Assembly (NCBI RefSeq): GCF_900217235.1
Contig: NZ_LT907975.1
Location: 2,083,001-2,147,000, forward strand
Origin: Pseudodesulfovibrio profundus
GTDB lineage: Bacteria > Desulfobacterota > Desulfovibrionia > Desulfovibrionales > Desulfovibrionaceae
DNA: 64,000 nucleotides
Direction: 5' to 3'
Position numbers and translations under genes: made by a program. Each line of letters begins with the position of its first letter. Within the stretch, counting starts at the first letter, position 1. Below the pieces are notes generated by a model, which worked only from the letters and a program-made list of their open reading frames with translations, did not search any database and was not told where the DNA came from. Below, in pieces: positions 10,601 through 19,771 of this stretch.

Positions 10601-11217
10601 TCCGGCGGAAATTCAGCCAGTTCGCTATTGATGGTGTCGGTTATCGCCTGACCTGTCGGGGTATGGTCATTGATAATGTAGATGGTCTCGGTCTGAGGGT
10701 GCTGGTTGAGTGCCCACCAGAGAGTGCCTTTGGCATCGACGTTTTCAGCCACTCCGGAGAAGAGGGGGAGATCTTTTATCAAGTCATCATGGAAGGCGTT
10801 TACCCCGCAAAAAACCACGGGAATGCCGGGGAAAAGCTCGTCGTGATACCGTCTGACAAAGTCAAAGGCGTTGTTGTCGGTCACCATGACCAGATCAAAC
10901 TTCAAGTCTTTGAACTTGTGTTCGTAGACGCTTCGCAACTGCTGGATGTAGTGTTCGTTGAATTCGACCCGCTTGGTGTCCATGTTCTCCACATGGAGGT
11001 CGATACCGGTCTCCTTGGGGCGCAGAACATCCGTCAGTCCCTGAAAAATTTCTTCTGTCCAGATGAAGTTGTGATGATAGGAATTGAGCAGCAGAATCTG
11101 CTTGCGCTGCACCTCCATCGCCCGACCAGAGGAAGGTGATAGGAGAATGCATACGGCAGCAATGCAGGCAAAGCCCAGTATGCGCAGGATCGCGTTGCTA
11201 TGTCCGTTTGATATCAT
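7651..11217 (-). CDS. Hybrid sensor histidine kinase with ABC-substrate-binding sensor domain and degenerate HPt
   Basis: 1188 aa. Order: signal segment (~10-32); periplasmic domain of the ABC-substrate-binding type (~38-330); one membrane helix (~355-375); coiled linker; PAS (~408-525); second PAS (~535-650); HisKA with SHEIRTP (H678); HATPase_c (DTGIGIP, GTGLGLS); receiver domain with phospho-acceptor D971 (LVLMDIEMP) and the conserved K in VSKPV; C-terminal HPt-like region. In the HPt the expected histidine is asparagine (N1136 in QANIIKS), so the final relay step is probably lost. It is first in line with the ErcA-like gene and the PAS kinase, so the three may form one sensory unit. Confidence 0.9.
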   Translation of the reverse strand: MISNGHSNAILRILGFACIAAVCILLSPSSGRAMEVQRKQILLLNSYHHNFIWTEEIFQGLTDVLRPKETGIDLHVENMDTKRVEFNEHYIQQLRSVYEHKFKDLKFDLVMVTDNNAFDFVRRYHDELFPGIPVVFCGVNAFHDDLIKDLPLFSGVAENVDAKGTLWWALNQHPQTETIYIINDHTPTGQAITDTINSELAEFPPEISIRYSDNLDLQELLKDVRSLPGKSLILYGLYFRDKNGRFYDTSEVLKAVRNETQIPIYGVLDFDLGNGIVGGMLSSGHFQGQTMAQIALHVLAGRSPGDIPVITEGVSLPMFDYEQLKKHRIRIDSLPDNSKIINRPSSIYSENAEIIWTGVAFTFIQMIIILVLVFNTTRRRQAEKELRSAHQMLEERVRERTSEVKESEEALRTVFDASHDAIFIHNASGAILDANERMLKMYNISRDDLGDLSIARDISSRNNAVYRLSSLWRSVINGDPQYFEWKARRPHDGTEFDVEVYLNRIAFRGQEAILANVRDITVRKESENRIRQSLSKFEAILENSLMGIAMSRGRVFATINRRGAEIFGYTPDELIGSELSFLLSDPDAVEDFVENSKISLLERGEFNTEQAFRNKQGGTVWCRMYAKAIDQDSLDKGVIWAWDDITDHRRDQEDLVRTREAAEAANRAKSEFLAAMSHEIRTPMNAIVGMTDILLQTTLEEEQRDYLKTVMDSARHLISIINDILDLAKIEAKKLVLDRIDFDLPFHVETTVKGLELQGKQKGLNVTLEISEDVPRCVKGDPLSLRQVIMNLVGNAIKFTHKGSIVIRLRSALQDPHRDPSDPRNIGISIEVEDTGIGIPEEFIDTIFQSFSQNTRAFGGTGLGLSICKELLALMDGDICVESQVGKGSTFRFTAWLEPGHSCPTRTDDLSNHVEPLDRPLHVLVAEDNDVNVMVTTLRLEDMGYTFSVAGNGLEVLDLLKREPFDLVLMDIEMPVLDGISATRAIRSSTPGGDIPDPDIPIIGVTAHALKEFREKSLDAGMNDYVSKPVDFNELSIINRLMANAPDKTFNIVTAAPSIESPEEQAQPVSTTAQEPTMRDELPLWSPDKAMEDLGIDETMFKDFVATARDEMERRLVTLQGALDDNDLSEAATQANIIKSICLTIGAHVAALSAAEVENQCLQETPTALAMNDLTNETQRLLKLIDGS

Positions 11218-11354
11218 TCATATTCCGCTGATTTAGAATCGTGTTCATCCATAGCAAATCATGGCTGGTAAATAAAGACGGGACTTGTACCATCCGCTGA
11301 CAATGCAATTATCATCATCTTGACTCCAGGGACAATGGCGGGAATAGTTGCATT

Positions 11355-12101
11355 ATGCGCCATAGCCTCGTTGTATTCCTTTGCTTTATGATCATTGCCA
11401 TTGTTCCTCCTGCTCATGCAAGAGAGCTGAGTGTATATTGTGAATACCCCGCCCCCAAGGATAGCGACCTTTACGGGGGCAGGCTTATTTATGAGCAGGT
11501 GTGGGAGTTGTTGCGCCGAGCGGGCTTCGATACGCAAATTGAGACTGTTTCATGGAAACGGGGATATGCCGAAGCGCTGATACGGGCCGATGTTGCGTTG
11601 TTCCCCACAACCTTTACCAAAGAACGCGAACCTCTTTTCCACTGGATCGGTCCCATCCTTGAAGTGGAGTGGGCCTTCTTCGCTCATGCGGACTCCGGCA
11701 TCAGCGTCAATTCACTCGAAGAAGCGAAAGCGGTAAAGTCCATTGGCACTTATGCACAGGACAGCAAGGAAGTGTGGCTGAAGAACCACGGATTCAATAA
11801 TCTGGTTTCGGTGCTGGATAATATCACCAATTTGAAAAAACTGTATGAAGGACGGATTGATCTCATGGTGGGGTCTCCTGGCGTGACAGATAACTGGCCA
11901 GCAGAGCACGGGTATGATTCATCCAAGATGGTCACCGCTTTCAAGTTCAACACCGTCAAACTGTATTTCGCCGTATCCAAAGAAACATCGAAAGAAACTG
12001 TTTCCGCATTGCGTTCGGCATTTGATTCCATGCGCAAGGACGGCACTATCGATGCCATCTACCATCAATGGGCACCAGGGTGGTTGCCGCCAAAAGACTG
12101 A
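11355..12101 (+). CDS. Periplasmic solute-binding protein (SBP family 3 type)
   Basis: 248 aa. Residues 1-23 are a signal peptide ending in PAHA. The mature part resembles family 3 extracellular solute-binding proteins (GGRLIYEQVWELLRRAGF, LFPTTFTKEREP, DLMVGSPGV, DSMRKDGTIDAIYHQW). No permease or ATPase gene is next to it. In these bacteria such stand-alone proteins often feed sensors or act with distant transporters; that is inference. Ligand unknown; amino-acid-like compounds are typical of the family. Confidence 0.82.
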   Translation: MRHSLVVFLCFMIIAIVPPAHARELSVYCEYPAPKDSDLYGGRLIYEQVWELLRRAGFDTQIETVSWKRGYAEALIRADVALFPTTFTKEREPLFHWIGPILEVEWAFFAHADSGISVNSLEEAKAVKSIGTYAQDSKEVWLKNHGFNNLVSVLDNITNLKKLYEGRIDLMVGSPGVTDNWPAEHGYDSSKMVTAFKFNTVKLYFAVSKETSKETVSALRSAFDSMRKDGTIDAIYHQWAPGWLPPKD

Positions 12102-12177
12102 TTTTCTCCTCTGTTTTGCCGTTTTTCAGTGAGTAATACTGCCATTATCAGCAAAAAATAATATTGTTTTGGCTTTT

Positions 12178-12193
12178 TTTGACTCAAGTCATA
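12178..12193. promoter_or_regulatory. Candidate HcpR/FNR-type operator upstream of hcp
   Basis: TTTGACTCAAGTCATA contains the palindrome TGAC-N4-GTCA, 71 bases before the hcp ATG. HcpR, the Crp/FNR-family nitrosative-stress regulator of Desulfovibrio, is reported to use a TTGAC/GTCAA-type palindrome upstream of hcp. TACAAT at 12192-12197 could be a -10 box overlapping its right end. If that is the real promoter the site would sit where a repressor binds; if transcription starts further downstream, an activator position is possible. Confidence 0.5.
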
Positions 12194-12264
12194 CAATGGA
12201 AAGGCTTTGTGTCGTAGACCGTACTCTCCAAACGGAAAACACCAAAACAGCAAGGAGTATCTGT

Positions 12265-13872
12265 ATGTTTTGTTATCAATGTGAACAGGCTGCAAAAGGC
12301 GGCTGCACCAAGATCGGCGTATGTGGCAAATCTGACAGCACCGCAACCCTCCAGGATCTGCTTCTGCATCTGACCAAAGGCCTTTCCCAGGTGGCTTCCG
12401 CTGCCCGCAAGCAGGGAATCGAGGATGTTGAGGTCAACCGCTTCACAGCCAAAGCAATTTTCTCCACGTTGACCAATGTCAACTTTGACGACGATCGGTT
12501 TGTCAAGCTGATCAACGAATGTGTTGCCAAGCGTGACGCACTGAAAGCCAAGGTCTCCGGCGTTGAGTTTGATGGTCCCGCCACCATGGTTCCGGCAGGT
12601 GATCTGGCCGGTATGGTCGCGCAGGGTAAGGAAGTGGGTATCGAAAACGACCCGGAACCCAACGAAGACCTCAAGTCTCTCAAGCATACGCTGGCCTACG
12701 GCATCAAGGGTGTGGCCGCTTACGCTGACCACGCTGCCATCCTTGGCAAGGAAGACAACGAACTGTATGCCAAAATGCAGGACCTGCTGGCTGCCACCCT
12801 GTCTACCGATCTGACCCTTGAGCAGTGCGTTGAAGCTGCTCTTGAGTGCGGTCGCATCAATATCCGCGCCATGGAACTGCTGGATGACGCCAATACCTCC
12901 ACCTACGGTCACCCCGAGCCGACCGAAGTCAAGCTCGGACCCACCGCAGGCAAGGCCATCCTGGTTTCCGGTCACGATCTCAAGGACCTTGAGACACTGC
13001 TCAAGCAGACCGAAGGCAAGGGTATCAACATCTACACCCACGGTGAGATGCTTCCCTGTCACGGTTACCCCGAACTGAAAAAGTACCCGCATCTCGCCGG
13101 TCACTACGGCACTGCCTGGCAGAACCAGCAGAAGGAATTCGCCCAGTTCCCCGGTGCGATCCTGATGACCACCAACTGCATCCAGAAGCCGACCAATTAC
13201 ATGGACGCCATCTTCACCACCGGCCTTGTTGGCTGGCCCGGCGCCGTACATGTCGGCAATGAAGACTTCACGCCTGTCATCGAAAAAGCACTGTCCATGG
13301 ACGGTTTCGCTGCCGATGAAGACAAGGGCTCCGTCATGACCGGTTTTGCCCGCAACGCCGTCATGTCCGTTGCCGGTACCGTCATCGATGCGGTCAAGGC
13401 CGGAAATATCAAGCACTTCTTCCTCGTGGGCGGTTGCGACGGCGCAAAGCCTGGTCGTAACTACTACACCGAGTTTGTCGAGCAGACCCCTGCGGACACC
13501 GTTGTCCTGACCCTGGCCTGCGGCAAGTTCCGCTTCTTTGACAAGCAACTGGGCGACATCGGCGGCATTCCGCGTCTTCTGGATGTCGGACAGTGCAACG
13601 ATGCCTACTCCGCAGTACAGATTGCCCTGGCTCTGGCAGATGCCTTTGACTGCGAAGTCAACGATCTGCCTCTGTCTCTGGTCCTTTCCTGGTACGAACA
13701 GAAGGCTGTTGCCATTCTGCTCTCCCTGCTGGCTCTTGGTATCAAGAACATCAAGCTCGGACCGACCCTCCCGGCGTTCATCACTCCCAATGTGCTGAAC
13801 TTCCTGGTCGAAAACTACAATATTGCTCCCATCTCCACTCCCGAAGCCGACCTGAAGGAAATCCTCGGTTAG
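12265..13872 (+). CDS. hcp: Hybrid cluster protein (hydroxylamine reductase)
   Basis: 535 aa from ATG 12265, with AGGAG at 12253-12257; the frame opens earlier, but this start places the conserved N-terminus first. C3, C6, C14 and C20 (FCYQCEQ, GGC, GVCGK) fit the proximal cluster spacing of Desulfovibrio-type Hcp. Hybrid-cluster regions follow: THGEMLPCHGYPEL, TTNCIQKP, FLVGGCDG, LACGKFRF, DVGQCND and SWYEQKA. Hcp reduces hydroxylamine in vitro and handles NO or nitrosative stress in vivo. Strong codon bias suggests high expression. Monocistronic, with its own terminator and a possible HcpR operator. Confidence 0.97.
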   Translation: MFCYQCEQAAKGGCTKIGVCGKSDSTATLQDLLLHLTKGLSQVASAARKQGIEDVEVNRFTAKAIFSTLTNVNFDDDRFVKLINECVAKRDALKAKVSGVEFDGPATMVPAGDLAGMVAQGKEVGIENDPEPNEDLKSLKHTLAYGIKGVAAYADHAAILGKEDNELYAKMQDLLAATLSTDLTLEQCVEAALECGRINIRAMELLDDANTSTYGHPEPTEVKLGPTAGKAILVSGHDLKDLETLLKQTEGKGINIYTHGEMLPCHGYPELKKYPHLAGHYGTAWQNQQKEFAQFPGAILMTTNCIQKPTNYMDAIFTTGLVGWPGAVHVGNEDFTPVIEKALSMDGFAADEDKGSVMTGFARNAVMSVAGTVIDAVKAGNIKHFFLVGGCDGAKPGRNYYTEFVEQTPADTVVLTLACGKFRFFDKQLGDIGGIPRLLDVGQCNDAYSAVQIALALADAFDCEVNDLPLSLVLSWYEQKAVAILLSLLALGIKNIKLGPTLPAFITPNVLNFLVENYNIAPISTPEADLKEILG

Positions 13873-13895
13873 TAGAGACATAACGCATGACAATC

Positions 13896-13934
13896 AGCCC
13901 TGTCCGGTTCGCCGGGCAGGGCTTTTGTTTTTGA
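13896..13934 (+). terminator. Intrinsic terminator of hcp
   Basis: A GC-rich hairpin (AGCCCTGTCCGG paired with CCGGGCAGGGCT, short loop) is followed by TTTTGTTTTT. It begins 24 bases after the hcp stop. Confidence 0.9.
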
Positions 13935-13954
13935 GACAGTCTGTTTGGGGGCAA

Positions 13955-13979
13955 TAAAAAAGCCGCCCGAAGGCGGCTG
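13955..13979 (-). terminator. Intrinsic terminator of the GGDEF gene
   Basis: AGCCGCC-CGAA-GGCGGCT stem with an A-run on its left side, so a U-run for minus-strand transcripts. It lies 24 bases beyond the stop of the diguanylate cyclase gene. Confidence 0.85.
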
Positions 13980-14002
13980 TGTGTTTTCTAAAGAATCGTC
14001 TG

Positions 14003-15496
14003 CTACAGCATGGCTGCCTGCATGATGGGTGGCTTGGAGATAACAACCTTGTTGCGGCCGTTGTTCTTGGCCTCATACAGGGCCTTGTCCGCCTTGAGGA
14101 TGAGGTCGTCGTCCTTGGTCAGGGCGCCTGCCTCGATGGAAGCGACCCCGATGGAGGCTGTAACCTTGAAATCCTGGCCGTCGAAATGGAAGTCGCACGA
14201 CTGGATTGCTTCGCGTACGCGTTCGGCCAGCTTCCAGGCGTCTTCTTCCGATGTGTGCGGCAGCAGAACAACGAACTCTTCGCCACCATAGCGGGCGGCA
14301 AGGTCGGTGGTGCGGAAGGTGTCGGTCAGAATCTCGCCGACCTTGCGCAGTACCATGTCGCCTGCCTTGTGGCCGTATGTGTCATTGACCAGCTTGAAGT
14401 GGTCGAGGTCGAACATGAGCAGGGAAAGGTCGTGATTGTAACGACGACGGCGCTTGATCTCGTAAACAAGCCGCTCCTCGAAGGAGTGGCGGTTGTAGAT
14501 ACGGGTCAGGGCGTCCTTGTCGGCACGGAGCTTCACTTCCTTGAACATCAATGCGTTACGCAGGGCCAGGCCGAGGTGAGTGACAGCCGAGCGGAATGTC
14601 TCCACCTGATCCTTGCCCAGCCGGTAGTCCGGCTCGCACAGCAGCATGAGGCAACCGAAGGTCTGTTGACCGGCGGTCAGCGGCATGATGGCAAGGCGAC
14701 CGTCGTCGGGCGTCAGTGAAAATTCCTGCCTGCGGGCGGATTCAGCGTGGATGATCTGGAAACCGTTGACCGAGCCGCTGCCCATGTTGTTGGCAGCAGC
14801 CATGATCTCTTCCACCCACCGGGATTCGGTTTCCGGCGGCATGGTTCCATTGAGGAAAATCTCGACATCAGTCACTTCGGATTCCGGCTGTTGCGTCCAG
14901 AATGCCGCGTGAATCATCTTGATGGGTACGACGAGGCTCAATGTTTCCTTGGCGTTCAGCAGGATGGACGCCGGGTCGAGGCTCTCGGTTGCAGATGCGA
15001 GAATCTTGTTCAGGAACATGAGCTGATCGGTCTTGCGGGAGAGCAGTTCCCTCTCCAGCATGATCTCTTCCGTCATCCGGTAGATGTCCGAGTACATGGA
15101 TGTGACTTCCTTGGCCCGGAAGACGGCATCCTGCACCTTGGGGCGGGTCAGGGGAGTTCGGACTACTGTCAGAAAACCTTCGGACAGTACCTGATCCATT
15201 TCGATCTGCTCGTCATCCTTATCTTGGATGAGGATGCGCTGGGTGGATTCCTGGCTGCGATATTCCTCTTTTCTGCTCTCCGGCATATCGGACCATACGG
15301 ACCAGGGAATCCAGGCGGCGGAAGGCTTTTCCCTGCCGCTCATGTCCCTGGACCACGGAAGTGATCCCAGGGGAAAATTTCGGACGTAAAAACCGGGGCC
15401 GACACCCATTTCAACCTGCCGCTTGAGTTGTTCGTTCAAGCCGAGGCCCCACATGAGTTCGGGCCGCTTGCCCCGTTGTATGGTTTTCTTTCGCAT
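14003..15496 (-). CDS. GGDEF diguanylate cyclase with N-terminal GAF-like sensor region
   Basis: 497 aa from the ATG at 15496, chosen because AGGAG is 8 bases upstream; ATG 15502 is only 2 bases from it. The C-terminal GGDEF domain has KDALTRIYNR, FDLDHFKLVND and the active-site GGEEF. An RxxD I-site (RTTD) precedes GGEEF by five residues, so product inhibition by c-di-GMP is expected. The middle part (roughly residues 170-330) looks like a GAF domain. No membrane segment. It makes c-di-GMP, opposing the HD-GYP protein at 1840-3057. Own terminator, so monocistronic. Confidence 0.9.
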   Translation of the reverse strand: MRKKTIQRGKRPELMWGLGLNEQLKRQVEMGVGPGFYVRNFPLGSLPWSRDMSGREKPSAAWIPWSVWSDMPESRKEEYRSQESTQRILIQDKDDEQIEMDQVLSEGFLTVVRTPLTRPKVQDAVFRAKEVTSMYSDIYRMTEEIMLERELLSRKTDQLMFLNKILASATESLDPASILLNAKETLSLVVPIKMIHAAFWTQQPESEVTDVEIFLNGTMPPETESRWVEEIMAAANNMGSGSVNGFQIIHAESARRQEFSLTPDDGRLAIMPLTAGQQTFGCLMLLCEPDYRLGKDQVETFRSAVTHLGLALRNALMFKEVKLRADKDALTRIYNRHSFEERLVYEIKRRRRYNHDLSLLMFDLDHFKLVNDTYGHKAGDMVLRKVGEILTDTFRTTDLAARYGGEEFVVLLPHTSEEDAWKLAERVREAIQSCDFHFDGQDFKVTASIGVASIEAGALTKDDDLILKADKALYEAKNNGRNKVVISKPPIMQAAML

Positions 15497-15754
15497 ATTC
15501 ATTGCTCCTGCAATAAAGTCAAAATACTGACGCTTCCCTGCGTCTGCACAGGGTACTGAGCAAAATGGGGGCCAAATGGGGCAGGATGGTATAATCAAGG
15601 TCCAATATTTGTTTTTATTTTTCTTAAGTCGCTGTTCAGCAAGGATTATTATTTACACTGTGTATAGGAGCATTGTCCGCATGCAGGAAAAAAGTGCCGC
15701 CATATATCCGTCAAACCCTTTGACAAATTGGCTGGATACGGTTTTCATCCCCAT

Positions 15755-17380
15755 ATGTCGGAATCAAAGCGAATATGGGGAACACTTGATCCTTTCTATG
15801 AGCCGGGGCCGGTTCTTGGTCGAAAGGTGGCAAATATCGGTTTTTTGCGTGCGCTGCTGGCAGAAGACCGATTTGATGAGTACCACTTTTTCCTCGGCGA
15901 TCAGGGCGTGGCTGACTCGTTGCGGGGGCATATCGCCAAGATTGCGCCCGACCTTCTGGACAGTGGGCGATTGCGCACCTTTGATCGAAGGGAGCTTCCT
16001 GTTCAGGTCGCGCAGACCGGTTACCACTGTTTTCACCTGTCGGACTGCATCACGACCCAGCCGCATCTGGCTCGACTCCGTAACCGCTACAGCCGGACGA
16101 TATTCCCGATCACCGGCACCATTCATTCCTTGAGTTATGCCGAGTTCTGCGGTCCGTTTCTCCGACACCTGTGGGCTGGGACAACCGAGCGGGATGCCAT
16201 TGTCTGCACCTCTGCACCGGGGCGTCAGGCCGTGGAACACTTTTTCGGCTGGCTGCGTTCTTCCTACGATATGCAGGAGGCCGTAGCATCGGCTCCGCAA
16301 TTGCCGCTCATTCCGTTGGGCGTTGATGTGGCGGACCTGCACCCCCAAGGGCAACGATCTGACGATGGGCCGGTTCGTCTGCTGGTTTTCGGTCGCATAT
16401 CCCATCATTCAAAGATGGACCTGTTGCCGCTGGTCCGCGCTCTGCATCGATTGGTTTCGGAAGGGCTTGACCCAAAGAGCATTGAACTCGTGCTGGCGGG
16501 TTGGGCCGATGACAATGACGATTTCCTGCCGACCCTCAAGGACTACGTGAAGAATGTGGGGATTCCGCTTTCTGTTTCGCTGCGCCCGACCGAAGCGGAA
16601 AAGCGTCGGCTCTATCAATCGTCTGACATTTTCATTTCCATTGCGGACAACCCGCAGGAGACCTTCGGCATTACCGTGGCCGAAGCCGGAGCGTTCGGAT
16701 TGCCGTCCGTGGTTTCTGAGTATGATGGATACCGCGACATCATCCGCCATGGCGAAACCGGCCTGCTGGTGCCGACCATCGGCCCGGACGACACCAGTGA
16801 TGCCGATATTCTGGCACCCTTGACTTATGGCAACCAGTACCACCTGCTGCTTGCCCAGCGCACAGCCGTGGAGATACCGGCCCTTGCCCAGGCGCTTTAT
16901 CGCCTGATTGCTTCGCCGGATGAGCGTCGCGCTATGGGTGAAGCCGCCAGAAAGCGGGTGGTGGAGCACTATTCATGGCAGGAAGTCATCAGGCAGTATC
17001 ACGAACTGTGGGATGATTTGTGCGCACGTCCGGTTGACCGGGATGCGTTGCGTGATGTTGCCCATCCGCAAACGATGCCCTACGCCGATCTGTTCGGTCA
17101 TTACACAACGAAACAACTGGACCCGGCCATGCGTCTGAAGGCCGGAAGAACCGGTGAAGCCTTTTACAGGGGACAGGATTATCCGACCCTGTATTCAGGA
17201 ATGACGCTGACCATTGACCCGGAACTTGCCAAGAAATTGGTTTTTCTGGCTCGTAAATCCGTTGACAGCGATTCCCTGATACGCAAACTTATCGCCATAG
17301 CGCCCGAAGTTGATGCGACCACAGCTAAAAATCATATAATGTGGTCGCTCAAACATGACATACTGGAGCGCGTACCGTAA
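15755..17380 (+). CDS. Glycosyltransferase, GT4-like
   Basis: 541 aa from ATG 15755; an in-frame TTG at 15728 is an alternative and neither has a strong ribosome site. The centre is a GT-B C-terminal domain (LLVFGRISHHSKMDLL, SDIFISIADNPQETFGITVAEAGAFGLPSV, GLLVPT, the ExxxxxG-type donor motif). The last ~150 residues are an extra region of unknown role. Acceptor unknown; no other glycan gene adjoins it. A hairpin after the stop probably ends the transcript. Confidence 0.82.
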   Translation: MSESKRIWGTLDPFYEPGPVLGRKVANIGFLRALLAEDRFDEYHFFLGDQGVADSLRGHIAKIAPDLLDSGRLRTFDRRELPVQVAQTGYHCFHLSDCITTQPHLARLRNRYSRTIFPITGTIHSLSYAEFCGPFLRHLWAGTTERDAIVCTSAPGRQAVEHFFGWLRSSYDMQEAVASAPQLPLIPLGVDVADLHPQGQRSDDGPVRLLVFGRISHHSKMDLLPLVRALHRLVSEGLDPKSIELVLAGWADDNDDFLPTLKDYVKNVGIPLSVSLRPTEAEKRRLYQSSDIFISIADNPQETFGITVAEAGAFGLPSVVSEYDGYRDIIRHGETGLLVPTIGPDDTSDADILAPLTYGNQYHLLLAQRTAVEIPALAQALYRLIASPDERRAMGEAARKRVVEHYSWQEVIRQYHELWDDLCARPVDRDALRDVAHPQTMPYADLFGHYTTKQLDPAMRLKAGRTGEAFYRGQDYPTLYSGMTLTIDPELAKKLVFLARKSVDSDSLIRKLIAIAPEVDATTAKNHIMWSLKHDILERVP

Positions 17381-17413
17381 TCGAAAACCAGAACCCTCCT
17401 GTTTTCATCTCTA

Positions 17414-17445
17414 GAGTGAGGCTTTGGCCTCGCTCACCTGTTTTA
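17414..17445 (+). terminator. Hairpin between glycosyltransferase and ferredoxin/AOR operon
   Basis: GAGTGAGGC pairs with GCCTCGCTC (one G-T pair) around a TTTG loop, followed by a loose T-rich stretch. It may terminate the glycosyltransferase transcript, or be the first helix of a structured leader for the next operon. Confidence 0.5.
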
Positions 17446-17519
17446 TTCAGGGGATGGGAGCAAAGGGAAAAAGGCCTGGGGAAGCAGTTGTCACTGTTTT
17501 TCCATTGCCGGAGGTATTT

Positions 17520-17954
17520 ATGAAAGCTCTGAGAGCGGCTCGGATGGAGCGCTGCATTGGCTGCCATTCGTGCTCACTGGCCTGTTCAAGACAGGTACAC
17601 AAAGTGTTGTCCTGGAATAAGGCAGGGATACGTATTTCTTCGGCCGGAGGTCTGTCCACCGGCTTTGAGGCGCGGTTGTGCCTGGCGTGCAGTCCGGCCC
17701 CATGCGCCAAGGCCTGCCCGACCGGAGCCCTTTCCCAGCGCCGCGACGGCGGCATCATACAGAAAAAGAAGCTGTGCATTCGCTGTGGTGAATGTGCCAC
17801 GGCGTGTCCGGTGGATGCGATCTTCCTGGATCATCTCGTGAATCCGTACATCTGCATTCACTGTGGTCGCTGCGTGGAGTTCTGCCCGCACGATTGCCTG
17901 GAGATGGTTGATCTTCCGAAAACCGCAACCGACGAGGAGGAACGCGATGATTAG
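17520..17954 (+). CDS. 4Fe-4S ferredoxin-like partner of aldehyde ferredoxin oxidoreductase
   Basis: 144 aa from ATG 17520 with GGAGG at 17510-17514. Four cysteine groups: CIGCHSCSLAC, CLACSPAPCAKACP, CIRCGECATACP and CIHCGRCVEFCP. This is the multi-cluster layout of HycB/AOR-partner ferredoxins and implies several [4Fe-4S] clusters. It overlaps the AOR start by 8 bases, so the two are translated together. It is the likely electron carrier for AOR. Confidence 0.92.
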   Translation: MKALRAARMERCIGCHSCSLACSRQVHKVLSWNKAGIRISSAGGLSTGFEARLCLACSPAPCAKACPTGALSQRRDGGIIQKKKLCIRCGECATACPVDAIFLDHLVNPYICIHCGRCVEFCPHDCLEMVDLPKTATDEEERDD

Positions 17955-19701
17955 AGATTTCTTCCGCGTCATGGTGGTCAATCTGACCACGGGCAAGACA
18001 AATATCGTTGAGCGGGACGGACGAAGCGAGTTTTTGGGCGGTACCGGCCTTGCTGCCAGGCTCTTTCAGGAGTTCGGCCATATGGACAAGGATTGGGATG
18101 ATCCCGAGCAGCCCCTGATTTTCGCCATCGGGCCGCTCACCGGCTATTATCCGCTGATGTCCAAAACGTGCTGCGCGTTCCGTTCGCCGTACCATAATGA
18201 ATATTCGGAGAGCTACGCAGGTGGTAAGTCCGCGTTGTCCCTCCGCTTTGCCGATCTCGATGCTCTGGTCATCATCGGCAAGGCCAAGCGACTCACTGCG
18301 CTGTGTGTCGGTTCGCGCCGTGTCGAGACCCGCGATGTGGAATACATGCGTGGTTTTGACGCTCTGCAGACCGGTCGCGTGCTGCGCAAGGTCTTTCCGG
18401 GGTCTGGTCGTCGTTCTATCCTGCGTATCGGGCCTGCCGGTGAAAATCGATCCGCTTACGCCTGCATTAACGTTGATACCTTCCGCCATTTCGGTCGGAT
18501 GGGCGGCGGTGGTGTCATGGGAGACAAGAACCTCAAGGCCATCTGCATTCTTGGTGACCGTGGATTTGATCTGCCGGACAACAAGGAATACCCCAAGCTC
18601 TACAAGCATATATTCAAGCAACTGACCACCACCGAGATGATGGCCAAATACCATGGTCTCGGAACAGCCGTGAATATCAAGCCACTCAATGGCCTGAAGA
18701 GTCTGCCCTGGAAGAACCTCCAGCAGACATCCAGCCCCGAAGCGGACAAGATATCCGGTGAAACCTTTGCCGACGATACGCTGCTTCGCAATGCCGCCTG
18801 TGCGGGTTGCCCGGTAGGATGTATTCATGTCGGCTTCGTGCGTGAGCAGTTCCAGGCCAATAATCAGTATCTGTATCGACAGGTGGGCTATGACTACGAG
18901 CCTATCTTCTCCTGCGGCGGAATGCTGGAGGTCACCGAGGCGAGCGAAGTGTTGCGCATCCTCGACGTGATCGAGAAGGAAGGGCTGGACTGCATGTCCA
19001 CGGGTGTTGCCTTGGCTTGGGCTACGGAGGCGCTGGAAAAGGGCGTGATCTCCGAAGAGCAGACCAAGGTTAAACTGCAGTGGGGCGATGCAGAAACCTA
19101 CATGCAGGCCGTGGAGATGATCGGTAGGCCCACCAATGAATTCTACCGCCTGTTGGCTCAGGGCGCCTTGAAATGCGCTGCCGAGTTCGGCGGTGAGGAC
19201 TTTGCCTGTGTCCTTGGTCAGGAAATGGCCGGATATGCCACTGGCGAGGTCTTCTTCGTATCCGAAGGACTCGGGTTCCGTCATTCGCATCTGGATTCCG
19301 GCGGCTACGCCTACGACCAGAAGCATGAAGACAAGGATGTGAAGAGGGCATTAGACTTCCTTGTGGATGATGCCCGTGAACGAATCGTGCTCAACTGCAT
19401 GGTCGGCTGTCTCTTCTCCCGTGGCGTCTACAAGGATGAATTACTGGCCGAGGCCATGGATGCCGTCGGTTACGGCGGACTCAATGGCAAAATGGCCGAA
19501 ATCGGTGATCGTGTGCAACGACTGCGCTGGCGATTGCGTATCGGCATGGGCTACGATCCCCGTGCAGTGAAGATTCCGAAACGATTCACGGAAATCACCA
19601 CATGGAAGGGCCCAATCGATACGGAATACCTTGAAGCACTGCGCACAGGATACGCCGCCCGAATCCTCGAAATGGGTGCTCCAGAGAAGGAAGAAGAATA
19701 A
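17947..19701 (+). CDS. Aldehyde ferredoxin oxidoreductase family protein (tungsten-pterin type)
   Basis: 584 aa from ATG 17947. The N-terminal AOR domain is clear (VNLTTGK, LGGTGLAARL, GPLTGYYPLMSK, GGKSALSLRFADLDALVI, GRMGGGGVMGDKNLKA). The [4Fe-4S] ligands are CAGCPVGC near residue 287 and a late cysteine in CMVGC. AORs oxidise aldehydes to acids with ferredoxin as acceptor, using a bis-pterin tungsten (or molybdenum) cofactor. Length is close to characterised AORs (~605 aa). The substrate cannot be read from sequence. Second gene of the ferredoxin/AOR operon. Confidence 0.93.
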   Translation: MIRDFFRVMVVNLTTGKTNIVERDGRSEFLGGTGLAARLFQEFGHMDKDWDDPEQPLIFAIGPLTGYYPLMSKTCCAFRSPYHNEYSESYAGGKSALSLRFADLDALVIIGKAKRLTALCVGSRRVETRDVEYMRGFDALQTGRVLRKVFPGSGRRSILRIGPAGENRSAYACINVDTFRHFGRMGGGGVMGDKNLKAICILGDRGFDLPDNKEYPKLYKHIFKQLTTTEMMAKYHGLGTAVNIKPLNGLKSLPWKNLQQTSSPEADKISGETFADDTLLRNAACAGCPVGCIHVGFVREQFQANNQYLYRQVGYDYEPIFSCGGMLEVTEASEVLRILDVIEKEGLDCMSTGVALAWATEALEKGVISEEQTKVKLQWGDAETYMQAVEMIGRPTNEFYRLLAQGALKCAAEFGGEDFACVLGQEMAGYATGEVFFVSEGLGFRHSHLDSGGYAYDQKHEDKDVKRALDFLVDDARERIVLNCMVGCLFSRGVYKDELLAEAMDAVGYGGLNGKMAEIGDRVQRLRWRLRIGMGYDPRAVKIPKRFTEITTWKGPIDTEYLEALRTGYAARILEMGAPEKEEE

Positions 19702-19727
19702 AAAACGCAATTAATAATAAAAAACAC

Positions 19728-19756
19728 TTGCAAAGCCCACGGGGTTTCGCTAAACA
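19728..19756 (+). promoter_or_regulatory. Probable sigma-70 promoter of tRNA-Phe
   Basis: TTGCAA at 19728-19733 and TAAACA at 19751-19756 are separated by 17 bases; transcription would begin near 19763, just before the tRNA at 19772. Confidence 0.6.
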
Positions 19757-19771
19757 CAACTCCTCACCGGC

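Noticed and set aside
12184..13893. 569-codon open frame antisense to hcp
   Set aside because: It is a shadow of the strongly biased hcp codons; no ribosome site and no family resemblance.
17755..19326. 523-codon open frame antisense to the AOR gene
   Set aside because: Shadow frame of a GC-rich gene; the sense strand has clear AOR motifs.
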